DNA of 64,000 bases from Cololabis saira (Eukaryota > Chordata > Actinopteri > Beloniformes > Belonidae), in contig NC_084592.1 of the NCBI RefSeq assembly GCF_033807715.1, positions 23,197,501-23,261,500 on the forward strand, written 5' to 3'. Positions 46,240 through 56,997 of this stretch are shown here, one piece after another; position 1 is the first letter of the stretch; the number at the start of each line of letters is the position of its first letter. The notes below the pieces were generated by a model, which ran no database searches, was not told where the DNA came from, and was given only the letters and a program-made list of their open reading frames with translations. The position numbers and the translations under genes are program-made.

Positions 46240-48288
46240 TGCCGGCGGACGCTCAGCACCTGGGTCCTTCTTAGGGGGCCCAGGTGGGGCGGCTGAACTG
46301 GACTCTTTGTTCAACCTCTTCATGGCTTCTACCACACTCTCAATTATTTCCTCCTTCCTCTCCCGGAATTGCCCTTTTTTTGCGTATTTCGACTCGGGGT
46401 TCTCATACCTCGTGTGGTGCTTGGGCGTGCGATCCAGCCACCCTTTTTCATTTTGCCGACGGTTATTCTGTGGTTGATGCGCCGACCGATCTGGTGACCG
46501 ACGCCAGGGCTTACCTCCCTGGTCTTGCTGCCTGTTTTGGGACCGAGTCTGGTGCTGGTCCCTGGCCCCCGCCTCGGGTCTGGACCCGGAGTGGGGGGCT
46601 TCGTCGCCTTCGAGCGCTAAGTGGCTATCCTCATTTCGTTGGATCCCCAGCACCCAGGGGCTGTTCTCCGGTACCCTTGCGGGCCGCGCTCTAGCTTCCC
46701 AGGCGAGTTGTGCAAACCGTCTGATTTCTCGCATCGGTAAGTTCCTGGTTTTGCAATACATAGTTACATCAAACCTGAGGCTTTCGTGAAGGTTATGAAG
46801 GAACAGGGACTTGAAGGCCTGTTCCTCCTCCAACCCAGGCGCGTTACGCCCCTGGAAGTAGGCTGCCCGGAGCCTCCAGTAATAATCCCTTGGCGATTCT
46901 CCCTTCTTTTGCATGATGGCAAAAGCACCTAAGGTAGCGGACGCCTGATCGGTATACGGTGAGTATTCCTCCCGCAGAGCCTGACAGAGAGCGGAATAAT
47001 GGTCTCTGGTTCCGGGCGGCAGGGTCTCTAGGAATACGTGAACGCTCCTGGAAGTAGTCTTCCAGATTAGTTTCATTTTCTCCCGGGAGGTTGCTCCCGG
47101 GAGGTCGTACAGACACCGTTCGATCTCCCGTAAGTAATCATCGATGTTAGATTCCTTACTATTGGGGTCGAAACGCTCTATATCTCTCGCCAGAGACTCT
47201 ATTTGGCGAGTGCGGAGGCCGTACCCGTACGTCGGAGCAGGTGCGTCATCCTCATCATCTGAGTGATCCCAGTGACGGCGGTCCACGTGCGATGTGAAGG
47301 AGCGCTCCCTCCGGTACGGCGGCGACGGGGTTCTTGGCCGTGTGTCGAAACGCGGGCGAGACACCCGGCCAGGCTCCGGCTCGAGATACTGCGAGCGGGG
47401 AGCCCGGCCGGGATCCGGCTCGAGAAACTGCGAGCGGGGAGCCCGGCCGGGATCTGGCTCGAGAAACTGCGAGCGGGGAGCCCGGCTGAGATCCAGCCCG
47501 AGGAGCTGCGCGCGGTCTGAGACGCGGCGACGGCCTTGACTCAGCCGCGGTGGTGTCTCGAAATCTTCGGGGTAGGACAGTACCTGGGCGCGGATTCGGT
47601 CCGGAACGACCGATTCTGCGCTGACCGTGCGTCGGAACGTTCTGGTCGAGGGGCCAACGTCGAGGTCCAGCGGAGACCGCCTACTTCCCTGGGAACCGCG
47701 CGTTTCCGCTGCCGGCTGACTGGCGGGCCGGCCGTCAGCGTATTCTGGGGATCGCGGGCGAGCGGTCGGTCTCGGAGGCGGCCCAGCTGTTGCAGCCGGA
47801 CCTCCCCTTGGAGCCTCCGGCGGGGTGCGCGGGGTCATCTGGCGGGGCGTTGGGGTCTCAACCACCACCTCCACCGGATCCGACCCTTCGTGGTCGGAGT
47901 CGCTTCTAAGAGCATCTTCGAGTCGTACCCGGGCCTCTGCTAACATTCCCACCAAGCGCTCATTCTCCTGTTTTGAATCTCGGTGTGCCAACACTTCCCA
48001 CTCGAATTTTTGTCGCCACTTGATACTGCTTTCCCCAGCCTCAGCCTGTAAGTCTGCCATACGTTGCCATAGCAAGGCTAGTTTACCCAAAACGTCGGCT
48101 ATACGGGCTTTTCTATCTGGGTTTTTGGCAAAGTTAAGAAAATACGTTATCTTCTCGTCGCAGGTCGGGAGGTCATAGTTATTTATAATCCTCAGTTCTT
48201 CCCTGGATATCTCACTCAAACCTGCTACTATCATTTGCGCCTCTGGGTGCCTGCAACCGGGAGTAGCGGGGGTACCTGGGTTGCTCAT
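46237..48288 (-). CDS. gag: Gag polyprotein without zinc knuckle
   Basis: 683 residues. The N-terminal part (1-130) is helical with a likely coiled coil about 65-125. Residues 140-350 are rich in proline and arginine, with three 13-residue repeats of the type RAPRSQFLEPDPG (269-307). The capsid region about 355-535 includes a major-homology-like stretch QKKGESPRDYYWRLRAAYF at 460-478. The C-terminal 130 residues are basic and rich in Q, R and K but contain no CCHC knuckle, so RNA binding may rest on basic residues. It is the first ORF after the long leader. The start was chosen as the first ATG of the frame. Confidence 0.88.
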   Translation of the reverse strand: MSNPGTPATPGCRHPEAQMIVAGLSEISREELRIINNYDLPTCDEKITYFLNFAKNPDRKARIADVLGKLALLWQRMADLQAEAGESSIKWRQKFEWEVLAHRDSKQENERLVGMLAEARVRLEDALRSDSDHEGSDPVEVVVETPTPRQMTPRTPPEAPRGGPAATAGPPPRPTARPRSPEYADGRPASQPAAETRGSQGSRRSPLDLDVGPSTRTFRRTVSAESVVPDRIRAQVLSYPEDFETPPRLSQGRRRVSDRAQLLGLDLSRAPRSQFLEPDPGRAPRSQFLEPDPGRAPRSQYLEPEPGRVSRPRFDTRPRTPSPPYRRERSFTSHVDRRHWDHSDDEDDAPAPTYGYGLRTRQIESLARDIERFDPNSKESNIDDYLREIERCLYDLPGATSREKMKLIWKTTSRSVHVFLETLPPGTRDHYSALCQALREEYSPYTDQASATLGAFAIMQKKGESPRDYYWRLRAAYFQGRNAPGLEEEQAFKSLFLHNLHESLRFDVTMYCKTRNLPMREIRRFAQLAWEARARPARVPENSPWVLGIQRNEDSHLALEGDEAPHSGSRPEAGARDQHQTRSQNRQQDQGGKPWRRSPDRSAHQPQNNRRQNEKGWLDRTPKHHTRYENPESKYAKKGQFRERKEEIIESVVEAMKRLNKESSSAAPPGPPKKDPGAERPPA
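47368..47484 (-). repeat. Three 39-bp tandem repeats inside gag
   Basis: The repeat codes for the 13-residue unit RAPRSQ(F/Y)LEP(D/E)PG three times in frame. Confidence 0.9.
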
Positions 48289-49415
48289 CGTGGCGTCTTA
48301 GAGCGGGGGGGTTCTCGGGGACGGAAGGGAACCGGGCGAGTACTTCTTATTCGACCGAATATAGAATTTGCCTAATGTTCCTTCTCGTCAACCGTTTATT
48401 ACCTCAACCGGCTATTGCGTCCAATACGATGAGTCCTTTGACCTCTACACCACACGGCAGTTCACAGTCCAGATTAACGCTTAGTAACGAAGCAAGCTCA
48501 CGTCCTCAACCAGTTTAGAAGAACTTAGACCAACAACAGACCACGAGGGACCGCGAGAGACCGGATAACGCTCAAAAGTTTGCCAGGAGATTACCGTTCG
48601 GTAACAAAGTCAGCTTACGTTCTCACCCAGTTTAGACAAGACTGGATTGACAACAGACCATGAGGGGACGGACACACTCGGATTTATGCCTGAGAGGAGT
48701 TGAGATCCTGGTTACTATCGACGAGCTTTGAATGACCTATGTGGAAGCAGCAACGCTGACCATAATGCAAAGCAGGGAAGGGGGAATGAAGAGAACCCGA
48801 ACCAAAACACAAAAAAAAAAAATTAAAAATTAAAAGTTTTTAAAAAAAAAAAAAATTTAAAAAATTAAATAATCGAGAAAAAAAAAAATTATTTTATATA
48901 TAAAAAAAAAATGTATATATAAAAAAAAAAATATTATTAAAAAAAAAAATTATAAAAAAAAAAAAATTAAAATTAAAAAAAAAATTATTAATTAATCAAA
49001 AAAAAATAAAAAAAATATTAATAATAATAATGATAATAGAAATGATTAAACTGATCGAATTAAATCGAACGGGAGGTATTTAACCGAGACAAATCACATT
49101 AATTGGACCAGTAATCACGAAGAAATCAAACTCGGAGTTCAAACCGATTAGACCCAATCGAAGTTGATTAATCCGATGGATTAGTGAAATGGTACAGTGA
49201 TAAAACCAACACGTCCGTCTAATACATTCACAGAGCTTAAATAACACCACCCACGCATCACCTCTAGCGGAGCGAGGTTGCTGCTGGACAGAACTTAAAC
49301 CAACAATAGAGAAACACAGATATTGCTTGGAGGAGAAGCAAAGTTATTTCCTGTTCAAACAAAAATCAATCTTTGGTTATTCTACACAAATCTGACACCA
49401 GCTGGTAATATTGAA
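48289..49415 (-). other. Long 5' leader of the retrovirus-like element
   Basis: About 1.13 kb separates the primer-binding site from gag. It contains two imperfect copies of a block of about 75 bp (near 48479-48552 and 48594-48668). A stretch of almost pure A/T lies at about 48808-49030 (T-rich in the element's sense). Packaging signals and a splice donor would be expected here. I cannot place them from sequence alone. Confidence 0.7.
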
Positions 49416-49433
49416 CCCTCACACGGGGCACCA
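49416..49433 (-). promoter_or_regulatory. Primer-binding site for elongator tRNA-Met
   Basis: The plus strand reads CCCTCACACGGGGCACCA, four bases from the 5' LTR. Its last 17 bases equal the 3' end of vertebrate elongator tRNA-Met (CAU), including CCA, as I remember that tRNA. In the element's sense it is TGGTGCCCCGTGTGAGGG. Confidence 0.85.
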
Positions 49434-49437
49434 AATT

Positions 49438-51546
49438 TGTTGTGCAACTCAAGGTAGCTTGGCTGTCCAGTTATCAAGGCTAATGATGAATATTATTAAT
49501 AATTATTAATAATTAATAAAGTTGACTATTTATCAAATCGTATTATCAATATGATAAATAAAAATCCTCGGGGCACCACCGCCGGGGCCTTACTTCCGGT
49601 GGGATTCGATAACTAAAACAGCAGAAAATCAGTCTCAGAGTAATTATTATACCTAGTTATTAGTTGAAGGAGGTGAGATCCGAACACACACTTCGTCACC
49701 CAGCCTTGGCGGCAGATATGCACAGAATAAACAAGACGGCTTTTGTGATCAGAAATTTATTCACATCAGTGTCAAACAGTTGGTAAGCAACACTCATAAA
49801 TTCTGATCGTTTAATCACACAACAAGAAATACAAAATCATACGATGAAAGGAAGGGGTTCTTGGGATCCTCCGGGCTGGGACTGGTGTGTGTGTGTGTGT
49901 GTGTGTGGGTGTGTGGGTGTGTGCGTGTATGCGTCAGAGCAGCTTACGCTGCGCGTCACGCGTTCTGGGGGCGGGTCACGCTGCGGTACGTGAGCACGTT
50001 GCCAGAAGGGGCGTGCTACGTCGCGCTCCGTGAACACGCCTCCCGGAAGGCGACCCACGGCCGTACAGCCGTGAAGGAAATGTAACGGAAAGCGCAGCAG
50101 ATCACGGCTAAACAACGGTGAAACACCACGTGGATCTGACGCGCAACCGGGTTTAGTGAAGGAAAGGGGAGGGGCGGAGGAGCGTGTCAGCGGACCGCGC
50201 TCGGACGTTGCACCGACGTGCCTGCGGGACCTCCGGCGCCTCACACAGACGCGCGGCTGCAGGCGGTCACCGCAGCCGGGGGAACCCAAAGGGGTTTTGT
50301 GAGCTCTAACGGCAGGTTTAGTAGATCGGCCGCAGGTCCCACTCGAGAACCGGGTCGGGAGTAACCCCCACCCGCTCTGAGATCGTCGGGAGCCGCGGTC
50401 CGATCACTCGGCGGTGAAAGCTCACGTAAACAGGAGTTCAATACAATCAACACGTTACACAATACATAAACTCAATAAACAGGGTCAAAACAACCGAAAT
50501 AAACCTTAAACTAATCTGCCCAGACACTAAATCGCCTCTTACTTTGCAGTAGGTGAGAGAGCCGCTCTGTTTGAGGAGGAGGAGGAGGGGGGTTTCGTCC
50601 AGCCCGTGGGTGCAGTATAAACGCTCCTTATGCGCACCCGGGAGGGGGGGGACTCCGTCTCACCCCGTCCGACTCTGAGGAAAAGGAACACAGGGCAGGT
50701 TTGCAGGACCGGCGACCCTATTACCAGCGTGAGATCTCCAGTGGTCCTTTGTCGCGGTCGGCGCCGGGCCCCGATGTCGGGATGCTCCGGGAAAGACCGT
50801 TTCACCGCGGTGGCGTCCACTGAGTCGGCTGGCAGGGTCCGCGGAGCGGATTCTGCGCTGGTTGGATGTGGGAGTCGGGCTAGGAAAAGTCTCACCTCTG
50901 CCAGCAGGCAAAAAGGCCGGGCAGACGGAAAAGTGAACAGGGAAAAATAAAAAAGAAGAAAAAGAAAACTTTGGAGCCACACTCCAGGTTTTGGCCTGAT
51001 GCCAAAAAAATATGAGCAAACTGAAAAACGCAAAAAGCAGAGAAACGAAGAAAAACGGAGAAACTAAACAAGAACGAGACGAAAAAAAAAGCAGAGGAGC
51101 ATCAGGTGGTTGCTCCTTTTTGTAGTCTCTTTGGGGGTGGGACTGATCACAGGCAGTGCCAACCAATCCTCCTGGCCGATCGAGGCCTGGCGCTCGGGCT
51201 CCGGGTGTCTGACCCCCCCAGGTGCCATAAACCCTCGGGGAGTCAGTACCTGGCAGAAATCCTGCTGATTCGCTTTTTTGACCCCCCTCTAGGTGTCATA
51301 AACCTGAGTTCTGTTTCCGTGGGCGCCCCTTTGATGTGGGGCCGTATCGTGGGTCACATACAGGCCATCTCGAACCAGGCCACCAGGGTTATAAATTGGC
51401 CTGAGCGAGAAGATAGCAGCGGGACCATAAACTCCAGGGGGGGAGGCCGGGTCTGGCTTTGCTGGAATTTGATGGCAATGTAATTTTTCTCAGATCACAC
51501 ATAGTATGAATTCATCCTCCTACTTTCACATGGGCTGAGCCCAACA
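49438..51546 (-). repeat. 5' LTR of the retrovirus-like element
   Basis: 2109 bp, differing from the 3' LTR at six sites: near 49711, 49989, 50313, 50630, 50631 and 51245. Transcription should run from here toward lower coordinates. Confidence 0.95.
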
Positions 51547-51550
51547 CAAT

Positions 51551-52298
51551 GCTGAACCATGACATCTGAGAAGAATCTTTAACTGTCCTCCAGCAAGCTT
51601 TGGACCCAGTTTTGGGATTTCTCTCCACTTTGATGTTGAGTATACAGTAAGTCAATGGACATTAAAGCCTCAAAAAAGTGCACTAACCCACAGTATGTGT
51701 TTTTCTTCTCTTTGAAACTACATAGAAAGTGGGTGACCAGTGTAATTTTTTATTTAAAATGGTTTGTTCTAAGTTCATGAAAACACAATTATTCATGAAT
51801 ATTATGATTTTGTTAATAATGGTATAACAGATCGTTTAGTTTGAAGATGCTATGCATGAACAATTTAGAGTTTTATATCATAGTGATCTGTGAAATATGG
51901 TGTAGGGTATGCTTTTTTTCAATTAAAATTGTTTGTGGAAATTAATTTGGAAAGGACCGTGGCTATTAGCAAATCTATTTTTTAATATAGGACATAGATT
52001 CTTGGTGTAAAGAAGCATTTTATAAGAAGTTTTTACCTGAATAAATACTTTCTTCCAATTGTGCTGCAGGAAGAAAACTGTTACTATAATCTTTGTCTAA
52101 CTTTCTTTTCTTTTGTGGAAAACCTTTTATTCCTTTGATTGTGGGGCAGCTTTACACCTCTCAGTTCATTTTTCCAAATGTAATAACCTGCTTGGCACTG
52201 CAATTTTATTTTCTTGAATTTCGACTTCAAGTCTCAAAGGAAGTTCCTGGAATCCAAGAAATAGGAAATGTGACCATTTATATATCCTATATAACAGA
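51551..52298. other. AT-rich stretch, nothing recognised
   Basis: No gene or repeat boundary apart from the 8-bp target repeat ATAACAGA at its end (52291-52298). Confidence 0.4.
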
Positions 52299-53320
52299 CA
52301 GTGGCGGAGCGTGGGTCTCAGTACAGAGGGGGCGGAGCATTCTCGATGGGCCCTTATGATAGTCATTTTAACGTTCAACAACACCTCATCCTACCCATCA
52401 AACAACATTCATTCTCACTTTTATTGAGCCAAGCAAGTCTATAGGCCTATGCTGCAGAAAGCAGAGTAAAGTCACAAACTTGTTCAGAAGAACACACACA
52501 CAGGCCTGACAGCTGTCAATCACATGGCGCTGAAAACTCAGATAGTCACGGACTGACTCAGTTCCATCTTTGATACAGCTTAAATACAAAAAAAAAACAT
52601 AACTGGTCTAAAATTACACAATCTATTTAGATAGATATAGACACAGCGGTCTATAACATCATTTCTGAGCTCTATAACAGAGAATAGACTCTGCGGTCTA
52701 GTTGACAACAACACAAAGCTCATTCAAATAGGCAGGTGGTCAAGGCTACCACACGCTACCACACTTTAACATTCTGATAAATAAATTATTTATGAAGGTT
52801 TCACTGACTCACCAATGGCAGTCGACTCTTCCATAAAACTTTGTACATGCTTAGTCCTCTTTTAAAATTTAGCGCTCATCTCCTTCATGGCCGCAAATTT
52901 GCTGAGTCGCCAAATTGGCTGTAACTGTTAAGGCTGATTTATGGTTCCGCGTTACACCAACGCAACGCCTACGGCGTAGGATACGCGGCGATGCGCACGT
53001 ATGGTGCGCGTCGCCGCGTACCCTACGCCATAGGCTTCGCTGTACCCTACGGCGTATGCTCTGCGTCGATTTAATGCGGAACCATAAATCAGGCTTTACA
53101 GCCAATCAGCGTTGGATCACAGCCCTGATGCGTTCAGGACAGTTGTAAAGTAAGAATTAGCCTACACTGGCCGCACAATGCACATTTTATCGTAATTGTA
53201 GCCTACAATTTACGATTATATGTGAACGTATCACACAAAACGGGGCCCTATCATTGGGCCCTTTGAGCTTGTGGGCCTCGGGGCGCCCACCCCCTCGCCC
53301 CCCTTCTGGCTCCGCTACAG
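52299..53320. mobile_element. Non-autonomous hAT-like element (1022 bp)
   Basis: The ends are CAGTGGCGGAGC and, in inverse, CTGTAGCGGAGC. The 8-bp duplication ATAACAGA lies at 52291-52298 and 53321-53328. The interior holds GGGCCC-rich subterminal blocks and, nested within it, the palindromic element 52931-53095. No transposase is visible. Confidence 0.9.
52931..53095. mobile_element. Palindromic foldback element, copy 2, TTA target site
   Basis: The arms AGGCTGATTTATGGTTCCGCG and their inverse surround a centre with three versions of TACCCTACG(G/C)C. TTA flanks it at 52928-52930 and 53096-53098, which fits PIF/Harbinger. Confidence 0.85.
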
Positions 53321-53328
53321 ATAACAGA

Positions 53329-53954
53329 TCAAACACACCTGCATTATTGGTGATCTGTCACTCATTTAAAGAGATGTCACTTACTCTACTGACTCGTAGC
53401 AAGTTTTAATCATCTAAAGTATTGCACGTTTAAACAAATAGCATAAAAGTCAGATCAGAGTCACATGAATTAACAAGCATAAATTCCAGTTGATGGACTT
53501 TGCATGTCGGTACAAAATATTTCAAGGATGTGTTCTGTTTGACAAATGATATGACCTTGGAAACATACTGCTGTCTTACATCAGTTGCATCATGGTCCAA
53601 TGACTTCCACCTTGTGTGGGTAGTGAGAAGCATAACTGTCTTAAGAAGTAAAAGAACGTCTGAAAAATAGAAAGAAGAGACAAGGAATAGAGGAACTAAT
53701 GCTTTATCCTTTTGGAAAATATAATGTGGGTGGTAGAAAAATGTCAATTCATCTTTTGTCAATTCATTCATTTGTTTTCTAGACTCAAAAAGGCTACATC
53801 AGTTCTACATTCAACAGTAGTTTAGTGATTGAACCTGTGAATATTTACAGAGACATGCATTCAATCACACAATTTCTATTTTCAACTCTGAGCTGAGTGT
53901 AACAACACATCATTATCGTAACTTTTTGTGTAAACTCCATGATTATTAGAACTT
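53329..53954. other. Non-coding stretch, nothing recognised
   Basis: A 113-codon minus-strand frame at 53430-53771 has no domain or codon-use support. Confidence 0.4.
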
Positions 53955-54413
53955 TCAAAAAAAAACAACACAGTGTAAAAAGGAGACAATGGAGGCAGAC
54001 AACATGGTCCACTCGGACTCAATGTCCCCCGCCTCCCCCGGGATCTGAGAGAAGTTCTCTCGGAGGTGGGAGTTGAAGATGTCCCTGACAGCGGGCTCAG
54101 CCAGACGTTCCCAACAGACCCTCACAATCCGTTTGGGTCTGTCGGTCTGTCCAACCTCCTCCTCCGCCTGCGCATCCAACTCACCACCAGGTGGTGAACC
54201 CGGTGACGCCGATCTGGGCGACGTAGCGGTCCTCGATGTCTTCTTCCTCATGATTGGCTTTGTGAACCGTTCTTAGTCTGGCCCGTCACCTAGGACCTGT
54301 TTGCCATGGGAGACCCTACCAGGGGCGTAATGCCCCCGACAACATAGCTCCTAGGATCACTCGGGCACACAAACCCCTCCACCACAGTAAGGTGGCGGTT
54401 CAAGGAGGGGACG
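53955..54413 (-). pseudogene. LINE fragment (minus)
   Basis: The minus strand reads GAACCGCCACCTTACTGTGG, then GGTAGGGTCTCCCATGGCAA. It then enters a frame with VRVCWERLAEPAVRDIF and HLRENFSQIPGEAGD, ending near 53960. I recognise this as the 5' part of a widespread teleost non-LTR retrotransposon ORF, perhaps RTE-type, but cannot name the family with certainty. It abuts the BEL 3' LTR at 54413/54414. Confidence 0.6.
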
Positions 54414-54904
54414 TACATGTTTCATTAATCATTAATGTATTCATCAATCAACTAATATAGAAAATGACCAATTAACATTAACACACAACCTCCAAAGAGG
54501 TTTATAAACAATAGAAATTAACATAGTAGCATAACTAATATACTACATAACAGCATTGTACTGTAGCTTAAACAAAGTGTGAACGGATAAACATGCTGAT
54601 GTTCAGTTCACCTTATAACGTCAATAAGCTCACCTTTAGGCATCTACACACAGTAATAAACTCAAAACACAGGCGGATGGCTAAAACAGGGAAAGGAAAG
54701 AGCACCATCTATCTGCAGCCACATGAAGGAAAAAGTAAACTGCCTTCACTCGACGGCGTCGGCACATAACGGTTGTGGTGCATTCAGGGACCGTTGGTGA
54801 GGTCTGGTGAGTAACGTAGGACAATTCAAACCAAAATGGAAAAATGAATAATATAAAATACTATGAACTAGTAACAACATAAACAGTGTGGGCTTTCTAA
54901 CACA
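54414..54904 (-). repeat. 3' LTR of the BEL/Pao element (truncated)
   Basis: It ends (in plus coordinates) with GGGCTTTCTAACACA and is followed by GCCGCCCCCG, a purine-rich tract in the element's sense. The opposite side is joined to a LINE fragment at 54413/54414. Confidence 0.65.
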
Positions 54905-55798
54905 GCCGCCCCCGAGTGTCTGCATGGACAATCGAATCCAAGGTAGAAAGGCCACTCAGGCAACTTCATCATCTTCAAGCTTAGGGAGCTGGACTAAGCA
55001 AGCTACTGGTCGGATATAGGTCTGATCCTTGACCTTAATGGCAGCAGTCTGGAGGCTTTCTAGGAGGTCTAAATGCACACATTGAGTAGTCATGCATTTG
55101 AAGACTATGCCCCAGCAATTCTCTGTCCGACGTCCAATCTTGACAGTAAAGGGGCCGAAACAATCGACACCTCTTGACTGCTTCCCTCCCCCGCAGAATC
55201 CAAAACCGGCGAGACAGTTCAGCCAGCACTTTCTCTGGTCCAGGATGAAGGAGAGTCTCTTCGAAATCCTGGATGATGAGCTTAGTCGGAGGATGCTTTG
55301 GGTCTAATACGACCGGGTGGATGGCATCCGACTTGAGCTGTTCAGCTCATCGAAGTCTCCCTCCGACTCTGAGGAGTCCTGTCTCCTTATCATACTCAGG
55401 ACATAAGGAACCCAAACGACTGATGGTTGGTAGGGGTCGGTCAGACATGAGTGCCTTGACCTCCTCTGGGAATGACTCCTGACGGGAATGGCACTTGGTT
55501 TAGAAGGAGATTCTCTGCCTTGATGTAACCAGCTGCTTCACTAGGGTAGCTAGAGCTTGGACCGACCGCCCCATGTAGGGATCGTGCTGTTGCCTGCATG
55601 AGGTTCTTCCATGTGGAGAAAGTGCTGACATCAGGGAGTTGAAGACTGGAATTGCATGTCACGTGGCCACAGAAAACTGATTTCTTCAATTCGCTATCCT
55701 CTGGTTCTGAATAGGCTGACGGGTTAGCTGGCAAATGATCCTCGTGTGACGCAAGAACTTCGGGCCTTGGTGCCAGCGGTGTGGTCGGGACAGCTCCT
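54905..55798 (-). pseudogene. BEL/Pao integrase region, frameshifted and internally deleted
   Basis: The minus-strand blocks show ATARSLHGA and AENLLLNQ of the pre-integrase part (55441-55734), then ELSRRFWILRGREAVKR (about 55229-55175). In a shifted frame follows a core beginning FGPFTVKIGRR and running to about 55050. The sequence then jumps to a C-terminal block with RPVASLVQLP, so most of the DDE core is missing. It cannot encode a working integrase. Confidence 0.75.
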
Positions 55799-56518
55799 TC
55801 AAGGTCTTGCCCCGCGTGATATCATCAGCAGGATTGTTTCCACGTACCTCCAGTTGCTCACAGCAACTGGATACTGCCGGAACCGAATGAGGATGCCTAG
55901 CAGCGATGGATCTAGGGCAGGTCCAGGGAGAAGAATGTCATTGAGGAAAGTCCCTTTGTACTGGAAAGAGCAATTAAAGACAATCCTGTCTTTGCTGTTA
56001 TGCCGCACCATATGGTGAGGTATAAACCACGATTCTGGGGTTGCTGTAGCTATCTCAGATGGCACCACCGCTACATAGCCCATCTTCTCCAATTTCTGGA
56101 TCTCCTGACAGTATACTTTGGCACGGTCAGAGTCTTTGGCGAGTGTCTGCTCTGTACTTCGAAGGCTTGGCAACACTGCCTCCATAGAAGCCTGGAGAGT
56201 TGCGGAATTGGCACGACAAAGCAGCGGTGTAGCGTATCTCTGTGTGCCATCAACAGTGACCCTGACAGCGGATGTCTGGGGCAGGGTTAAGGCTTGCTGA
56301 TCCTGCTTGGATCGGGTTACCTGCTTCTCGCTCACGTAGTGCAGCGTATCAACCTGCCAAAGACGCTCAACGTTCTTGAAGAGCTGACTGGTCTGTGAGA
56401 CTGTTGAGGTGAACAGACGCTGCTGCTCTGACGCAGGAACTTGGTCGGTGCTAGTGGGACCTTGAAGAGACCAGCCAAGCTTGGTGTGGACTGCAATTGG
56501 TCCTCCTGGTGGACCCAA
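55799..56518 (-). pseudogene. BEL/Pao reverse transcriptase N-terminal part
   Basis: A 239-codon frame with VHTKLGWSLQGP, ATPESWFIPHHMVRH and RIVFNCSFQYKG is typical of BEL/Pao pol. After GPALDPSLLGILIRFRQYPVAV the sequence jumps to a block that, in another frame, reads like the end of the RNase H region (a NPADDITRG-type motif). The catalytic palm and most of RNase H are therefore deleted. Confidence 0.8.
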
Positions 56519-56997
56519 ACCTACCGGCTCTATAGGTGTCAGGATGAGGCATGTCAGATCCGATAAGCAGAAGGGGTTGGACTTGGTCCATATGAGGCAA
56601 AGGTAGGTTGCAGAGGTGTTTGTATCTCCGTTGTATAGTTGTCACTGGATAGGAGTGCTCCTAGAGACCCAGGGTATCACATGTAAATGCCTGACATATG
56701 TGATACTTCTCACCAGGTTTAGGCTGGGAGGACACATGAAATGCCACTGAAACACCGTGAAGCTGCACTACATCTTGGTGAACCGTCCGAAGGTTGAGCG
56801 CTTCAGGCTCTGAGGTGAGGTTGAGGTGTTGCAGGGATTGTGGCAGGATGATGCTTTGCTACAAGGCTTCATCAAGTACTGCATAAGTCTCTAGTACTCT
56901 ATCTCCATTATGAAGAAGGACTTTCACGACCTTCAGCATCACCTTTGGGGACCTGTTCAGTCTATCTAAGTACAGTACATCCTTGTGTTAGGAGTGT
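56519..56997 (-). pseudogene. Probable protease/linker region of the BEL/Pao element, decayed
   Basis: It lies between the zinc-knuckle block and the RT part, where BEL elements carry the protease. Frames are broken, and I cannot point to a DTG motif with confidence. Confidence 0.4.

Larger units (their letters stand above)
36468..51546 (-). mobile_element. Complete env-bearing endogenous retrovirus-like element (15,079 bp)
   Basis: Two LTRs of exactly 2109 bp (TGTTG...CAACA on either strand) enclose, in minus orientation: a tRNA-Met primer-binding site, a long leader, gag, pol, env, a tandem-repeat region and a polypurine tract. The target duplication CAAT lies at 36464-36467 and 51547-51550. 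I count six substitutions and no indel between the LTRs (about 0.3%), so insertion is recent. Gag (683 aa), Pol (1720 aa) and Env (590 aa) are all open. At 15 kb it is far longer than typical retroviruses (about 7-12 kb). RT carries YVDD and the pol has a tether plus a second RNase H, as in retroviruses, but Env is of fusion-protein type and Gag lacks zinc knuckles. Confidence 0.95.

Noticed and set aside
49411..49433. tRNA-Met-like 3' end considered as a tRNA gene
   Set aside because: Only the 3' end is present, at the exact primer-binding position of the LTR element; the same holds for the tRNA-Tyr match at 58951-58968.
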